From positions 1 to 64,000 of the forward strand of contig CAMWIW010000003.1 of assembly GCA_947174415.1 (NCBI GenBank): DNA of 64,000 nt. Reading direction: 5' to 3'. The notes beneath the pieces are model-generated. The model did not search any database. It was not told where the DNA came from and saw only the letters and a program-made list of their open reading frames with translations. Source of the stretch: an uncultured Clostridia bacterium. GTDB taxonomy: Bacteria; Bacillota; Clostridia; Christensenellales; Borkfalkiaceae. A program made the position numbers and the translations under genes. Positions 34,472-43,214 of this stretch are shown here, in pieces; within the stretch, counting starts at the first letter, position 1, and each line of letters starts with the position of its first letter.

Positions 34472-36298
34472 ATGACGGCTGACTACATTATCGAGTGTGA
34501 AAACGTAAAATTTTCTTATCCTGACAGCGGAGTTTACGCCGTTAACGGTGTATCTTTTAAGCTGAAAAAAGGCGAGTTTTTATCCGTCATCGGACACAAC
34601 GGAAGCGGCAAGTCAACTCTTGCCCGTCTTTTAAACGGACTTTTGGAAGCCGACGCAGGAAAAATTACGGTTCTCGGTATGGACGTTGCCGAGGGCAAAA
34701 ATGCAGTTGAAATCAGAAAACACGTGGGCGTGGTTTTTCAAAACCCCGATAATCAAATGGTGGCGTCAATTGTTGAAGACGACGTGGCTTTCGGTCCGGA
34801 AAATATAGGCGTCGCCCGTGAAGAAATAGGAAACCGTATTCAGTGGGCGTTGAACGCAGTCGGTATGGAAGAATACCGTACCGCAACGCCTACAAGACTT
34901 TCAGGCGGACAAAAGCAGAGGATAGCCGTCGCGGGCGTTCTTGCGATAAAACCCGACGTTTTGATTTTGGACGAATCTACCGCAATGCTTGACCCTAAGG
35001 GCAGACGTGAGGTTATCGACGTAGTTAAAAAACTTAACAAAGAAGAGGGAATGACTATTATCCTCATTACCCACTTTATGGAAGAGGCGTTGCTCGCCGA
35101 CAGAACTATCGTAATGAACAAGGGTGAAATAGCCTTAGAGGGCACGCCCGAGGAAATATTCACAAGCGGCGAAACTCTTGAAACATTCAATCTGTCTTTA
35201 CCCAGAACCAGCGTAATTTCGGAAAATCTCCGAAAGGCGGGAATGGAAATAGACAACGTTTTACGCCCCGAAGAACTTGCCGAGGAAATCCATAAAAACT
35301 TCGTTAATCGCGGCATATATGGGGGGCAATCTTCAAAATGTCAGGAGAAACCGTTGGAAAGTAGCCACGAATGGGATATTTTGGTCAAGGACTTGACGTT
35401 CACCTATTCCAAAAAGTCTCCGTTCGCAACTAAAGCTTTAAAGGGTGTAGATCTGCAAATAGACGAGGGAGAGTTTTTCGGTATAATAGGACACACAGGC
35501 AGCGGCAAATCTACGCTTATTCAACACCTGAATGCGTTGATAAAACTGCCTCAGGCGCAGAAAAGATATAAAAAGCCAAAGGCTAAAAAAGGTCAGCCTG
35601 CCCCCGTTATTTCAAGCATATCAGTGGGGCAATTTGATTTGGGAAGCAAAAAATGCGACTTTAAATCTCTAAGAGCAAGCGTCGGTATGGTCTTTCAGTA
35701 TCCAGAGTATCAGCTCTTTGCTGAAAGCGTTTTTGCAGACGTTGCGTTCGGACTTAAAAATTTCAAGAAGGGAATTACTAAAGAAGAAACCGAAGAAGCC
35801 GTAAGACAAAGCATCGAAATAGTCGGTCTTAATTACGAAGAGGTAAAAGACAAGTCGCCCTTCGATTTATCGGGCGGACAGAAGCGCCGAGTTGCCATTG
35901 CCGGCGTAATCGTAACCAAACCTCAGATTTTAATTCTCGACGAACCCGCCGCGGGGCTTGACCCTAAGGGCAAAAACGAAATAATGGAGCTTTTGCACAA
36001 GCTTCACCGCGAATGGTGCAAAACCGTTATTATAGTTTCCCACGATATGGACGAGGTTGCGGATAACTGCACCAAAGCCTGCGTAATTGCTGAAGGTCAG
36101 GTCTTTGCGTGCGACGCGCCTTATAAAATTTTTAAACGCGCGGACGAGCTTCAAGCGCTGGGCTTGGATATTCCTCTGACTGCAAAGATCGCCGCAGTGC
36201 TTGAAAAGCAAGGTCTTGTAATTGACAGCGATTGCACCGTCGAAGATTTTTCAACGAAAGTTATAGAAGTATACGGCGGAGGTAAAACCGATGCTTAA
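34472..36298 (+). CDS. ecfA: Fused EcfA1-EcfA2 ATPase of an ECF vitamin transporter
   Basis: 608-residue tandem ABC protein providing both ATPase subunits of the energy-coupling factor module. First ABC (about 1-285): Walker A 'GHNGSGKSTLA', 'VFQNPDNQMV', signature 'LSGGQKQR', Walker B 'LILDESTAMLDP'. A linker of about 30 residues. Second ABC (about 310-608): 'GHTGSGKSTLI', 'VFQYPEYQLF', 'LSGGQKRR', 'LILDEPAAGLDP', with a 25-residue basic insert (KKPKAKKGQP) after Walker A. In most Firmicutes these are two genes. It overlaps ecfT by 8 bases. Substrate-binding S components must be encoded elsewhere. Confidence 0.93.
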   Translation: MTADYIIECENVKFSYPDSGVYAVNGVSFKLKKGEFLSVIGHNGSGKSTLARLLNGLLEADAGKITVLGMDVAEGKNAVEIRKHVGVVFQNPDNQMVASIVEDDVAFGPENIGVAREEIGNRIQWALNAVGMEEYRTATPTRLSGGQKQRIAVAGVLAIKPDVLILDESTAMLDPKGRREVIDVVKKLNKEEGMTIILITHFMEEALLADRTIVMNKGEIALEGTPEEIFTSGETLETFNLSLPRTSVISENLRKAGMEIDNVLRPEELAEEIHKNFVNRGIYGGQSSKCQEKPLESSHEWDILVKDLTFTYSKKSPFATKALKGVDLQIDEGEFFGIIGHTGSGKSTLIQHLNALIKLPQAQKRYKKPKAKKGQPAPVISSISVGQFDLGSKKCDFKSLRASVGMVFQYPEYQLFAESVFADVAFGLKNFKKGITKEETEEAVRQSIEIVGLNYEEVKDKSPFDLSGGQKRRVAIAGVIVTKPQILILDEPAAGLDPKGKNEIMELLHKLHREWCKTVIIVSHDMDEVADNCTKACVIAEGQVFACDAPYKIFKRADELQALGLDIPLTAKIAAVLEKQGLVIDSDCTVEDFSTKVIEVYGGGKTDA

Positions 36299-37136
36299 CG
36301 ACGTAACCTTCGGACAGTTCTATCCAACTCAATCTTTCGTCCACAGACTTGACCCGCGCATAAAATTGCTTGCGCTAATAGCGTTTATCGTGCTTCTTTT
36401 CGTTGCAAACAACTTTTATTCGCTGCTTGCGGTGGCGTTGGTAATATTCGTTGCAATAGCTGCGGCACGAGTTCCGTTCGGACGGGTGTTGCGCTCGGTA
36501 AAAGGAATTTTGGTGATTTTAATATTCACTGCCGTTTTGAACCTGTTTTTCCACGGCGGAGAACACGTTATATGCGAGTGGTGGATAATAAAAATCACAA
36601 GAGAGGGCATAATTTTTACCGTATTTTTTATTTTAAGGTTGTTCTTCCTCGTAATGGCGTCGTCCGTTTTGACTTTGACGACCACGCCCGTTTCACTTAC
36701 CGACGGCATAGAAAGTCTATTAAAACCTCTAAAATATATAAAATTCCCCGTGCACGAGCTTGCACTTATAATGTCTATCGCTTTGCGCTTTATACCAACG
36801 CTTATTGACGAAACTAACCGCATTATCTCCGCGCAAAAGGCGAGGGGTGCAGACTTCGAAAGCGGTAATATTTTCAAAAGAATAAAGGCGATAGTGCCTA
36901 TTTTAATACCCCTTCTGATCAGCGCTTTCAGGCGCGCCGACGAGCTCGGCGACGCTATGGACGCAAGGTGCTACTCAAGCTCTAAAAACCGCACCAAGTA
37001 CAAAAAACTCAAATTCGGTTGGCGCGACCTTGTTGCATTTTTGACCTTTGCCGCGCTAATTGCCGGTGTGGTTCTTCTCAATATCTATTGCGCAGATATT
37101 TTCCCGCAGTTCTACGAATATATAAAGTTGTCATAA
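36291..37136 (+). CDS. ecfT: ECF transporter transmembrane subunit EcfT
   Basis: Membrane scaffold linking the EcfA ATPases to exchangeable S components; 281 residues. Starts 'FGQFYPTQSFVHRLDPRIKLLA', typical of EcfT, with several TM helices and a coupling helix region 'QKARGADFESG' plus 'DELGDAMDARCYSS'; both contain the Ala-Arg-Gly or Ala-Arg-Cys motif that contacts the ATPases. Overlaps ecfA by 8 bases and truA by one (TAATG). Confidence 0.94.
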   Translation: MLNDVTFGQFYPTQSFVHRLDPRIKLLALIAFIVLLFVANNFYSLLAVALVIFVAIAAARVPFGRVLRSVKGILVILIFTAVLNLFFHGGEHVICEWWIIKITREGIIFTVFFILRLFFLVMASSVLTLTTTPVSLTDGIESLLKPLKYIKFPVHELALIMSIALRFIPTLIDETNRIISAQKARGADFESGNIFKRIKAIVPILIPLLISAFRRADELGDAMDARCYSSSKNRTKYKKLKFGWRDLVAFLTFAALIAGVVLLNIYCADIFPQFYEYIKLS

Positions 37137-37897
37137 TGAGATACGCTATTTTGCTTGCCTACGACGGTACGGATTACGGCGGTTGGCAAATTCAGAAAAA
37201 TTCAATAACCGTTCAGGAAAAGCTGGAAGAAGCGTGCGAAAAAGTCTTCGGTAAAAAAACTACCGTTACGGCAAGCGGCAGGACGGACAGCGGCGTCCAC
37301 GCGGCGGGACAGGTTTGCCATTTTGATGCGGAAACGACAATTCCCGCTGAAAAAATAGCCGATGTTTTAAACCGTTTTCTTCCGCCGGATATTGCGGTTT
37401 TAGCTTCTTCCGTTGCGCCTGAAAATTTTGACGCGAACCGCAGCGCAAAGAGAAAAACATATTGTTACAAGTTCTATTTATCGGAGAGAAGAAACCCTTT
37501 AAAGGATAGATATTCCGTGTGGGTAAAAAACCCTCTCGATATTGCGAAACTGCGGCATATATCGGGGTCTTTCGTCGGAAAACACGATTTTAAAGCTTAC
37601 TGCAAAAGCGGCTCTCAGGTAAAGACGACGGTACGGGAAGTGTTCTCCGTCGAAGTTGATGTGAAGGAAAGTTTTCTGTCCAAGGAAATAGAAATTTCGA
37701 TATGCGGCGGTGGTTTCTTATACAACATGGTCCGCACTGTTGCGGGCACTATGATTAACTACGCCGAGGGTAGTTTGAGTGAGGAAGAAATTATCCGCTC
37801 GCTGCGCGAATGCGACAGGGAAGCAGTGGGCAGAACGATGCCTGCAAAAGGTCTGACGCTTGAAAAAGTTGAGTACGGTATTCCTCTTTTCAAATGA
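37136..37897 (+). CDS. truA: tRNA pseudouridine(38-40) synthase TruA
   Basis: 253 residues from the ATG overlapping the ecfT stop; the ORF-track start is 39 codons too early. 'YDGTDYGGWQIQ' near the start, catalytic Asp in 'SGRTDSGVHA', 'GGGFLYNMVRTVAGTM' near the C-terminus. The order ecfA-ecfT-truA is widespread in Firmicutes. Confidence 0.96.
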   Translation: MRYAILLAYDGTDYGGWQIQKNSITVQEKLEEACEKVFGKKTTVTASGRTDSGVHAAGQVCHFDAETTIPAEKIADVLNRFLPPDIAVLASSVAPENFDANRSAKRKTYCYKFYLSERRNPLKDRYSVWVKNPLDIAKLRHISGSFVGKHDFKAYCKSGSQVKTTVREVFSVEVDVKESFLSKEIEISICGGGFLYNMVRTVAGTMINYAEGSLSEEEIIRSLRECDREAVGRTMPAKGLTLEKVEYGIPLFK

Positions 37898-37978
37898 ATT
37901 TTTAACGTGTTTTTCACAAACTGATTTTAATTTTAACATTTAGCACATATATAATGTTGTAACCCGATAAGGTGGATT

Positions 37979-38851
37979 ATGGATTTTTTTAAATACGCAA
38001 ACGTTGCGCAGATATTTGTAAATACAGATACGTGGTACGTCCCTTTCATAGTGGGAGGGCTGTGTTTTTTAATCGTGTTTGCTTTTCAGTCGGTCGGACT
38101 GTTTATAATATCGGGGCGAGAGGGCTATAAAAACAGATGGATGTCGTTCATTCCTTTTCTGAACACCTATTATATAGGTGTTTGCGGGCAGAAGAACAGG
38201 GTTTTTAAAAGCGTTGATACGAAAATCTTTTCGCTTATTGCCGCAATTGTAGAGGTCTTGCTCGTCGTAGGCTGCGTAGTGAGCTACGTTGCTCGTTTTC
38301 AGTTGAACGCACACGATCTGATTATTACCGACTATTCAACTAACGGCTACGGACTGAGATTTCCTATCGAAACGCTTTCAAGCAGCATAAAAAATTACCC
38401 CGAACTGTTATGGGCGGCTTGGTGCTTTGAATTCCTCGATACTTTCATTTTAAGCGTTTTGGAGTTAGCATTTCTCGTATTGCAGGTTTTCAATCTTTCG
38501 GCATTCTTCCAGACTTTTTCGGCAAAAAGATATATGCTGTTCACAATTACAAGCATTCTATTCCCCGTACAGGGAATTCTGATATTCATTCTCAGAAACA
38601 ACCGCGGAATGAACTATCGCGAATACGTTCGCAAAGAACAGGAAAGACAGTACAAAATGTATCAGCAATACCGCCAGCAACAGAATTTCGACCAAAATCC
38701 CTACAACCAAAATCCTTATTCGAGAAATCCTTACGAGGGCGAGTACGGCGGCGTCAATGCAAACGGAAGCTCCGCAAGCAGCGGTACGCCCGACGACCCG
38801 TTTTCTGAATTCGGCGGCAGCAATAACGATAACGACCCGTTTAAAAATTAA
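37979..38851 (+). CDS. Hypothetical membrane protein with NPY-repeat tail
   Basis: 290 residues, unknown function. Four predicted TM helices (about residues 21-43, 79-101, 152-172, 186-205) with a Trp-rich motif 'KNRWMSFIPFLNTYYIG' after the first. The C-terminal 70 residues are hydrophilic: a basic Gln/Tyr helix (YKMYQQYRQQQ), tandem QNPY/RNPY units, then Gly/Ser/Asn with two 'DDPF/NDPF' motifs. Its own terminator follows. Standing alone between truA and mnmE. Confidence 0.7.
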   Translation: MDFFKYANVAQIFVNTDTWYVPFIVGGLCFLIVFAFQSVGLFIISGREGYKNRWMSFIPFLNTYYIGVCGQKNRVFKSVDTKIFSLIAAIVEVLLVVGCVVSYVARFQLNAHDLIITDYSTNGYGLRFPIETLSSSIKNYPELLWAAWCFEFLDTFILSVLELAFLVLQVFNLSAFFQTFSAKRYMLFTITSILFPVQGILIFILRNNRGMNYREYVRKEQERQYKMYQQYRQQQNFDQNPYNQNPYSRNPYEGEYGGVNANGSSASSGTPDDPFSEFGGSNNDNDPFKN

Positions 38852-38858
38852 ACTGTTA

Positions 38859-38886
38859 AGAGCGCCTTTGCGGTGCTCTTTTTCTT
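38859..38886 (+). terminator. Terminator after the NPY-tail gene
   Basis: AGAGCGCC, loop TTTG(C), GGTGCTCT (one G-U) and then TTTTTCTTT. Confidence 0.78.
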
Positions 38887-38913
38887 TACATTTTTTTATG
38901 TGGGTGTTATAAT
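38885..38913 (+). promoter_or_regulatory. Sigma-A promoter for mnmE
   Basis: TTTACA, 17 bases, TATAAT, about 42 bases before the mnmE ATG; it begins where the preceding terminator ends. Confidence 0.6.
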
Positions 38914-38955
38914 TTTCTTAAAGATATATAAGTTTAAGTTATACTTTGAGGTTTT

Positions 38956-40248
38956 ATGCAGGAAAGTATTGCGGCGATTGCCACTGCGTCGGGCACGGGT
39001 GGCGTTGCGATAATCAGAATAAGCGGCGAAAATTGCCTTGATATAGCAAACAAAATTTTTACGCCGAAAAAGAATTTCAAGCCGAATTATATGTATGCAG
39101 GCAATATCGAGGGCGACGGCTTCACCGATTACGGTTTTTTGGTATATTTTAAAGCGCCTAAATCGTTCACGGGAGAGGACGTTATCGAGCTTCACTGCCA
39201 CGGCGGCGTGCAGCTTGCCCGCGGAATTTTAAAAAAGTGCCTGTCCCTCGGTGCGCGCCTTGCAGAGCGAGGCGAATTCACGAAACGCGCCTTTTTAAAC
39301 GGCAAGCTCACCCTTGCCTCAGCGGAAGGTATGGCGGATATGATTAACGCCGAAAGTCTTGCGCTTCTCCGTGCGGGAAGTATGCTTTACGGCGAAAAGC
39401 TTTCGGAAGAAGTAGTTGCCATTCAAAATTCGCTAAAAGACGTTTTAGCCGAAGTTGCAGTTGAAATCGATTATCCCGAAGAGGACGAACAGGGGCTTGA
39501 CCTCAAAAAAATAAAGACTGAAATTTTTGCACTGTATGGGGAAACGGAGCGTCTTTTGTCAAGTTATAAGTGCGGAAAAAAGATAAAAGAAGGCGTAACC
39601 GTTGCTCTCTGCGGAAAACCTAACACGGGCAAAAGCTCCCTTCTTAACGCGCTTTTGGGATATGAAAAAGCTTTGGTTTCGGCGGAAGAGGGCACTACTC
39701 GCGACGCGGTTGAAGGTGTAATCGAAATTGACGGAGTAAAGTACAATTTAATAGATACGGCAGGCATACGCGAACGCGCAGGTAGCGTGGAAAGTATGGG
39801 CATAGAGCGCGCCAAAAAGATAATAAAAAGCGCCGACGTGGTACTGTCTGTCAGCGACGGGGAGGAGAACCTGCCCGAAGAAACGAACGGCGAGGTGATA
39901 AAAGTTTTCAATAAAGCCGACTTGCGGAAGCCCGCAGGAGAGTACGATATAGCCGTTTCTGCAAAGACGGGCGAAGGCATGGACCGATTGAAAAAACTCA
40001 TTGCCGAAAGGGGTTTTGGCGACACCGCCTTAGACAAGGCGTATATAGTTGAAGAGCGGCATTATTCAGCGCTTTTAAAGGCGGCAGAGGCGTTAAAATC
40101 GGCATGTGAAAACCTTGAAATTTTAACTTTGGATATTATAGCCGTTGATTTGAAGGACGCGTGGGACGCCCTCGGCGAAATAACGGGCGAAACGGCAAAC
40201 GAAGAAATAATCTCAACCGTTTTTGCAAAATTCTGTGTGGGCAAGTAA
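38956..40248 (+). CDS. mnmE: tRNA modification GTPase MnmE
   Basis: Works with MnmG to modify wobble uridine; 430 residues, slightly short. N-terminal tetrahydrofolate domain (IAAIATASGTGGVAIIRISG), helical domain, inserted G domain with 'GKPNTGKSSLLNALLG', 'DTAGIRE', 'NKAD', and the C-terminal FCVGK with the conserved Cys. SD TGAGG. Not next to mnmG here. Confidence 0.95.
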   Translation: MQESIAAIATASGTGGVAIIRISGENCLDIANKIFTPKKNFKPNYMYAGNIEGDGFTDYGFLVYFKAPKSFTGEDVIELHCHGGVQLARGILKKCLSLGARLAERGEFTKRAFLNGKLTLASAEGMADMINAESLALLRAGSMLYGEKLSEEVVAIQNSLKDVLAEVAVEIDYPEEDEQGLDLKKIKTEIFALYGETERLLSSYKCGKKIKEGVTVALCGKPNTGKSSLLNALLGYEKALVSAEEGTTRDAVEGVIEIDGVKYNLIDTAGIRERAGSVESMGIERAKKIIKSADVVLSVSDGEENLPEETNGEVIKVFNKADLRKPAGEYDIAVSAKTGEGMDRLKKLIAERGFGDTALDKAYIVEERHYSALLKAAEALKSACENLEILTLDIIAVDLKDAWDALGEITGETANEEIISTVFAKFCVGK

Positions 40249-40301
40249 GAACAAAAAAATGCGTTAAATCAAATATATTATGGGGTCTATCGTAAAAACT
40301 T

Positions 40302-41189
40302 ATGGTAAATTTAGAGCTTTATAAGGTATTCTATACGGTTGCAAAATGCGGCTCTCTTACGAAAGCCGCGCAAGAGCTTTTTATATCTCAACCCGCGGTT
40401 TCGCAGGCGGTAAAACAGCTCGAAGGCCAACTCGGCATTTCTCTTTTTAACCGCACCCATAAGGGTATGGAGCTTTCGGCAAGCGGCGGCAAACTAATAT
40501 TCAAACAGGTTGAAGAAGCCCTCGAGCTTTTAGAAAGTGCCGAAAACAAATTGACCGAGCTTAAAACTACGGCCACCGGCACAATAAGAATAGGAGCTAC
40601 GGATTCTATTTTCTCTCACGTTCTCTCGGATAAGCTTGCGCAGTTCAACGAGAAGTACCCCGCCGTCAGGTTAGAGCTTATTTCTTCCACCTCTCCAAAT
40701 ACGGTTAACCAACTTAAAGAGGGGCGGTGCGATATAGCGTTTATCAATCTTCCGTTGGAAGATGACGACGTAAGATTTTACGGTACGGTAACCCACCTTT
40801 CCGACGTTTTCGTGGCGGGCAAAAAATATTCCGACCTTACAATGGAAGAAGTTCCATTAAAGAGATTGCAAGACTATCCGCTTTTAATGATTGAAGAGAA
40901 CACGGTTGCGCGCCGTGCGCTTTCGTCGTCCGAGGAGATTTTGGGCGTTCACTTCACGCCGGATATCGAGGTGGCGAATTGGGACTTAATGAAAAAGTTG
41001 GTTGCAAAGGGTATGGGCATTGGCTGTATTCCACGCGAATACTGCACGGCAGAGTTCGAGGGCGGCGAACTTTTCGAACTGAAAACGACGCCGACTTTAC
41101 CCGTTCGCGGTATAGGAGTAGCAATTGCAAAGCACGTTACGCTTTCGTTTGCAATGAAAGAATTTTTGGCAATGTTCGATAAAGATTAA
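40302..41189 (+). CDS. LysR family transcriptional regulator
   Basis: 295 residues: N-terminal winged HTH ('SLTKAAQELFISQPAVSQAVKQLE', residues about 18-41) and a C-terminal periplasmic-binding-like effector domain from about residue 90. No adjacent divergent target gene, so the regulon and effector cannot be guessed. It lies between mnmE and holA, both same strand. Confidence 0.9.
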   Translation: MVNLELYKVFYTVAKCGSLTKAAQELFISQPAVSQAVKQLEGQLGISLFNRTHKGMELSASGGKLIFKQVEEALELLESAENKLTELKTTATGTIRIGATDSIFSHVLSDKLAQFNEKYPAVRLELISSTSPNTVNQLKEGRCDIAFINLPLEDDDVRFYGTVTHLSDVFVAGKKYSDLTMEEVPLKRLQDYPLLMIEENTVARRALSSSEEILGVHFTPDIEVANWDLMKKLVAKGMGIGCIPREYCTAEFEGGELFELKTTPTLPVRGIGVAIAKHVTLSFAMKEFLAMFDKD

Positions 41190-41214
41190 TTCAGCGCGCC
41201 GCAAGGGTGGAACT

Positions 41215-42195
41215 ATGAAATATACAGAATTAAAATCAAGCATAGCGGAAGGGGCTAAGCAGGTCTATCTCTTAGAGGGGGACGACGCCTATTTCAGAAT
41301 GAAGGGCGAAGAGCAGATAAAGGACGCTTTTTTGGAGATGCCCGAACTCAACTTCACCTCTTTCGACGGCGAAACTTTAAAGGGCAGTGCAATAACAACC
41401 CTCGTTTCGGCAATTAAAAATTACCCTTTTATGGCTGAAAAAAGGGTTATCAAGGTAAGCGAATTTTATCCTTCCGAGAGTGAGTACGAAAATCATTTAA
41501 AAAGTCTTTTTGAAAATTTTCCGCCTTCGTCAATTCTCATTATCGTAAATTCAGGCGCAAAAAAGGGCGTTGATTTAAAGCGCAAACACTCGGTAACTTT
41601 CGTGGATTGCGGCAAAGCCGACCCCGAAACCGTTTCGAAGTGGGTATACATCACGCTCAGACGCGCGGGCGTGAATGCCTCTACCGCCTGTTGCGAAAGT
41701 ATAGCGGAGTATTGCCTATGCAATATGGCGCGTGTTTCCGTCGAGGTACAAAAGCTTATTGACTTTAAAAAGGAGGGCACGCTGACGCGCGAAGAGGTTG
41801 ACGACCTCGTTTTCAAAGACGCGGATTACAGAATTTACGAGCTTACGGGCGCAGCCGCCCGCCGCGATTTTACTAAGTTCTGTGAAATTGCCGACGAGCT
41901 ACAAAAAAAAGCGGGGGACGAAGTTTTCCTTTTAAACGGGCTTTTCAACTACTTCAAAAACCTTTTGACGATAATATCTTCGGGCGAGAACGATGCCGAA
42001 CTTTCAAGGCTTTTGAAAATGAAGGAATACGGCGTTAAAAAGAGCCGTGAACAAGCCGAAAGAATAGGTCAAAAACAACTTGAAGCTTGGGTAAATTATA
42101 TATATTCTGCGATATCGGATATGAAGTGCGGGCGTGTTACGCCTCAAAGTGCGGTGCAAACTGTCGAAAATGCAATTTTTTTCGCGGTTGGTTAA
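41215..42195 (+). CDS. holA: DNA polymerase III subunit delta
   Basis: Clamp-loader delta subunit, 326 residues, family length. The N-terminus 'VYLLEGDDAYFRMKGEEQIKDAF' and 'YPFMAEKRVIKVSEF' match HolA; C-terminal helical domain ends 'AVQTVENAIFFA'. Role: opens the beta clamp for loading. 86 bases separate it from cdaA. Confidence 0.88.
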   Translation: MKYTELKSSIAEGAKQVYLLEGDDAYFRMKGEEQIKDAFLEMPELNFTSFDGETLKGSAITTLVSAIKNYPFMAEKRVIKVSEFYPSESEYENHLKSLFENFPPSSILIIVNSGAKKGVDLKRKHSVTFVDCGKADPETVSKWVYITLRRAGVNASTACCESIAEYCLCNMARVSVEVQKLIDFKKEGTLTREEVDDLVFKDADYRIYELTGAAARRDFTKFCEIADELQKKAGDEVFLLNGLFNYFKNLLTIISSGENDAELSRLLKMKEYGVKKSREQAERIGQKQLEAWVNYIYSAISDMKCGRVTPQSAVQTVENAIFFAVG

Positions 42196-42281
42196 AATTA
42201 GTTACGCTTAAACGCTTTATTTTTTAAGTTTTTAATTATATAATATAGTTGAATTTATGTAATTATTTGTTTGGTGATACT

Positions 42282-43103
42282 ATGGGAGATATTGGAGAAA
42301 GCTTTAAAAAATTTTTTAATTCGTTTGGGCAGAATTGGTTGGGCTACTTGTTGCAGTTCATCTTAATTGCCGTTGTTTTTTATTACGTATTTAAAATTTT
42401 GATAACGAATAAGGGTGGTAAGTTCATTGCCGTCGTTACGGGCGCTATCGTAATCAGCGGTTTAGCGTTCGCTTTGACGGATAATGACAAACTCTCGCAA
42501 GAGCTTCTTATAATCGTAATTTTAATGATAGCTCTTCTCGTGTTCACCATGTTCCATACGGAGATAAAGCGCTCCCTTCTCGACTCTAACGTTAAAAAGA
42601 GCAAGAAGCAGGACAACATAACTGTAACGGGCGTTGAGCTTATAATCGAAGAAACCGTTCGCGCAGTGCAGAATATGTCCAAAAAAGATATAGGCGCGCT
42701 TATAGTTCTTTCCAACGAAAACCTGCCTGAGGGAATAATCGAAAGCGGTACGGTAGTAAATGCCGATATTACCGCCCAAATGATTGAGGCCGTTTTCTAT
42801 CCCAAAGCTCCGCTGCACGACGGTGCTATGGTAATAGAAGGTACTAAAATTTATGCGGCGGGTTGCTTCCTGCCTCTTGCACAGAGCGAAAAACTTCCCA
42901 AAGATATGGGTAGCCGCCACCGCGCGGCATTGGGCGTAACGTCCGTTGCAAGCGTAACGGCAATAGTCGTTTCTGAAGAAACGGGCATAATCTCGATTGC
43001 AAAGAACGGCGTTATAAGAAAGAAATACGCCGACGCAGCGGACATTAAAAACGCACTTTCGGAATATTATTGGTCTGATTTGACGGCGGAGGGTAAATTA
43101 TGA
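42282..43103 (+). CDS. cdaA: Diadenylate cyclase CdaA
   Basis: Membrane-bound enzyme making c-di-AMP from two ATP; 273 residues from ATG 42282 (the ORF-track TTG is 11 codons earlier). Three TM helices in the first about 95 residues, then the DAC domain with both active-site motifs: 'LHDGAM' (DGA) and 'SRHRAALG' (RHR). In most Firmicutes cdaA is followed by cdaR and glmM; here it overlaps a 35-codon gene by ATGA. A TATAAT lies about 40 bases upstream without a good -35. Confidence 0.96.
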   Translation: MGDIGESFKKFFNSFGQNWLGYLLQFILIAVVFYYVFKILITNKGGKFIAVVTGAIVISGLAFALTDNDKLSQELLIIVILMIALLVFTMFHTEIKRSLLDSNVKKSKKQDNITVTGVELIIEETVRAVQNMSKKDIGALIVLSNENLPEGIIESGTVVNADITAQMIEAVFYPKAPLHDGAMVIEGTKIYAAGCFLPLAQSEKLPKDMGSRHRAALGVTSVASVTAIVVSEETGIISIAKNGVIRKKYADAADIKNALSEYYWSDLTAEGKL

Positions 43104-43207
43104 AAAAGTTTACAAATTTCTTAGTGGGGTTGTTCACGAAACACATTCCCATTAAAATTTTAGCTATAGTGCTTGCCGTGTTCGCCGTTTTGGTACTGAA
43201 CGTGTGA
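43100..43207 (+). CDS. CdaR/YbbR-like single-TM microprotein (remnant)
   Basis: 35-codon gene, too short for the ORF track. ATGA overlap with the cdaA stop gives translational coupling. A basic N-terminus (MKKFTNFLVGLFTKH) is followed by one TM helix (IPIKILAIVLAVFAVLVLNV), the pattern of the N-terminal anchor of CdaR/YbbR proteins, after which a TGA stop replaces the several YbbR domains. The next gene follows 7 bases later with GAGGGG as SD. The position exactly where cdaR belongs supports homology to the CdaR anchor. It is either a truncated cdaR or a functional membrane microprotein. Confidence 0.6.
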   Translation: MKKFTNFLVGLFTKHIPIKILAIVLAVFAVLVLNV

Positions 43208-43214
43208 GGGGCAT

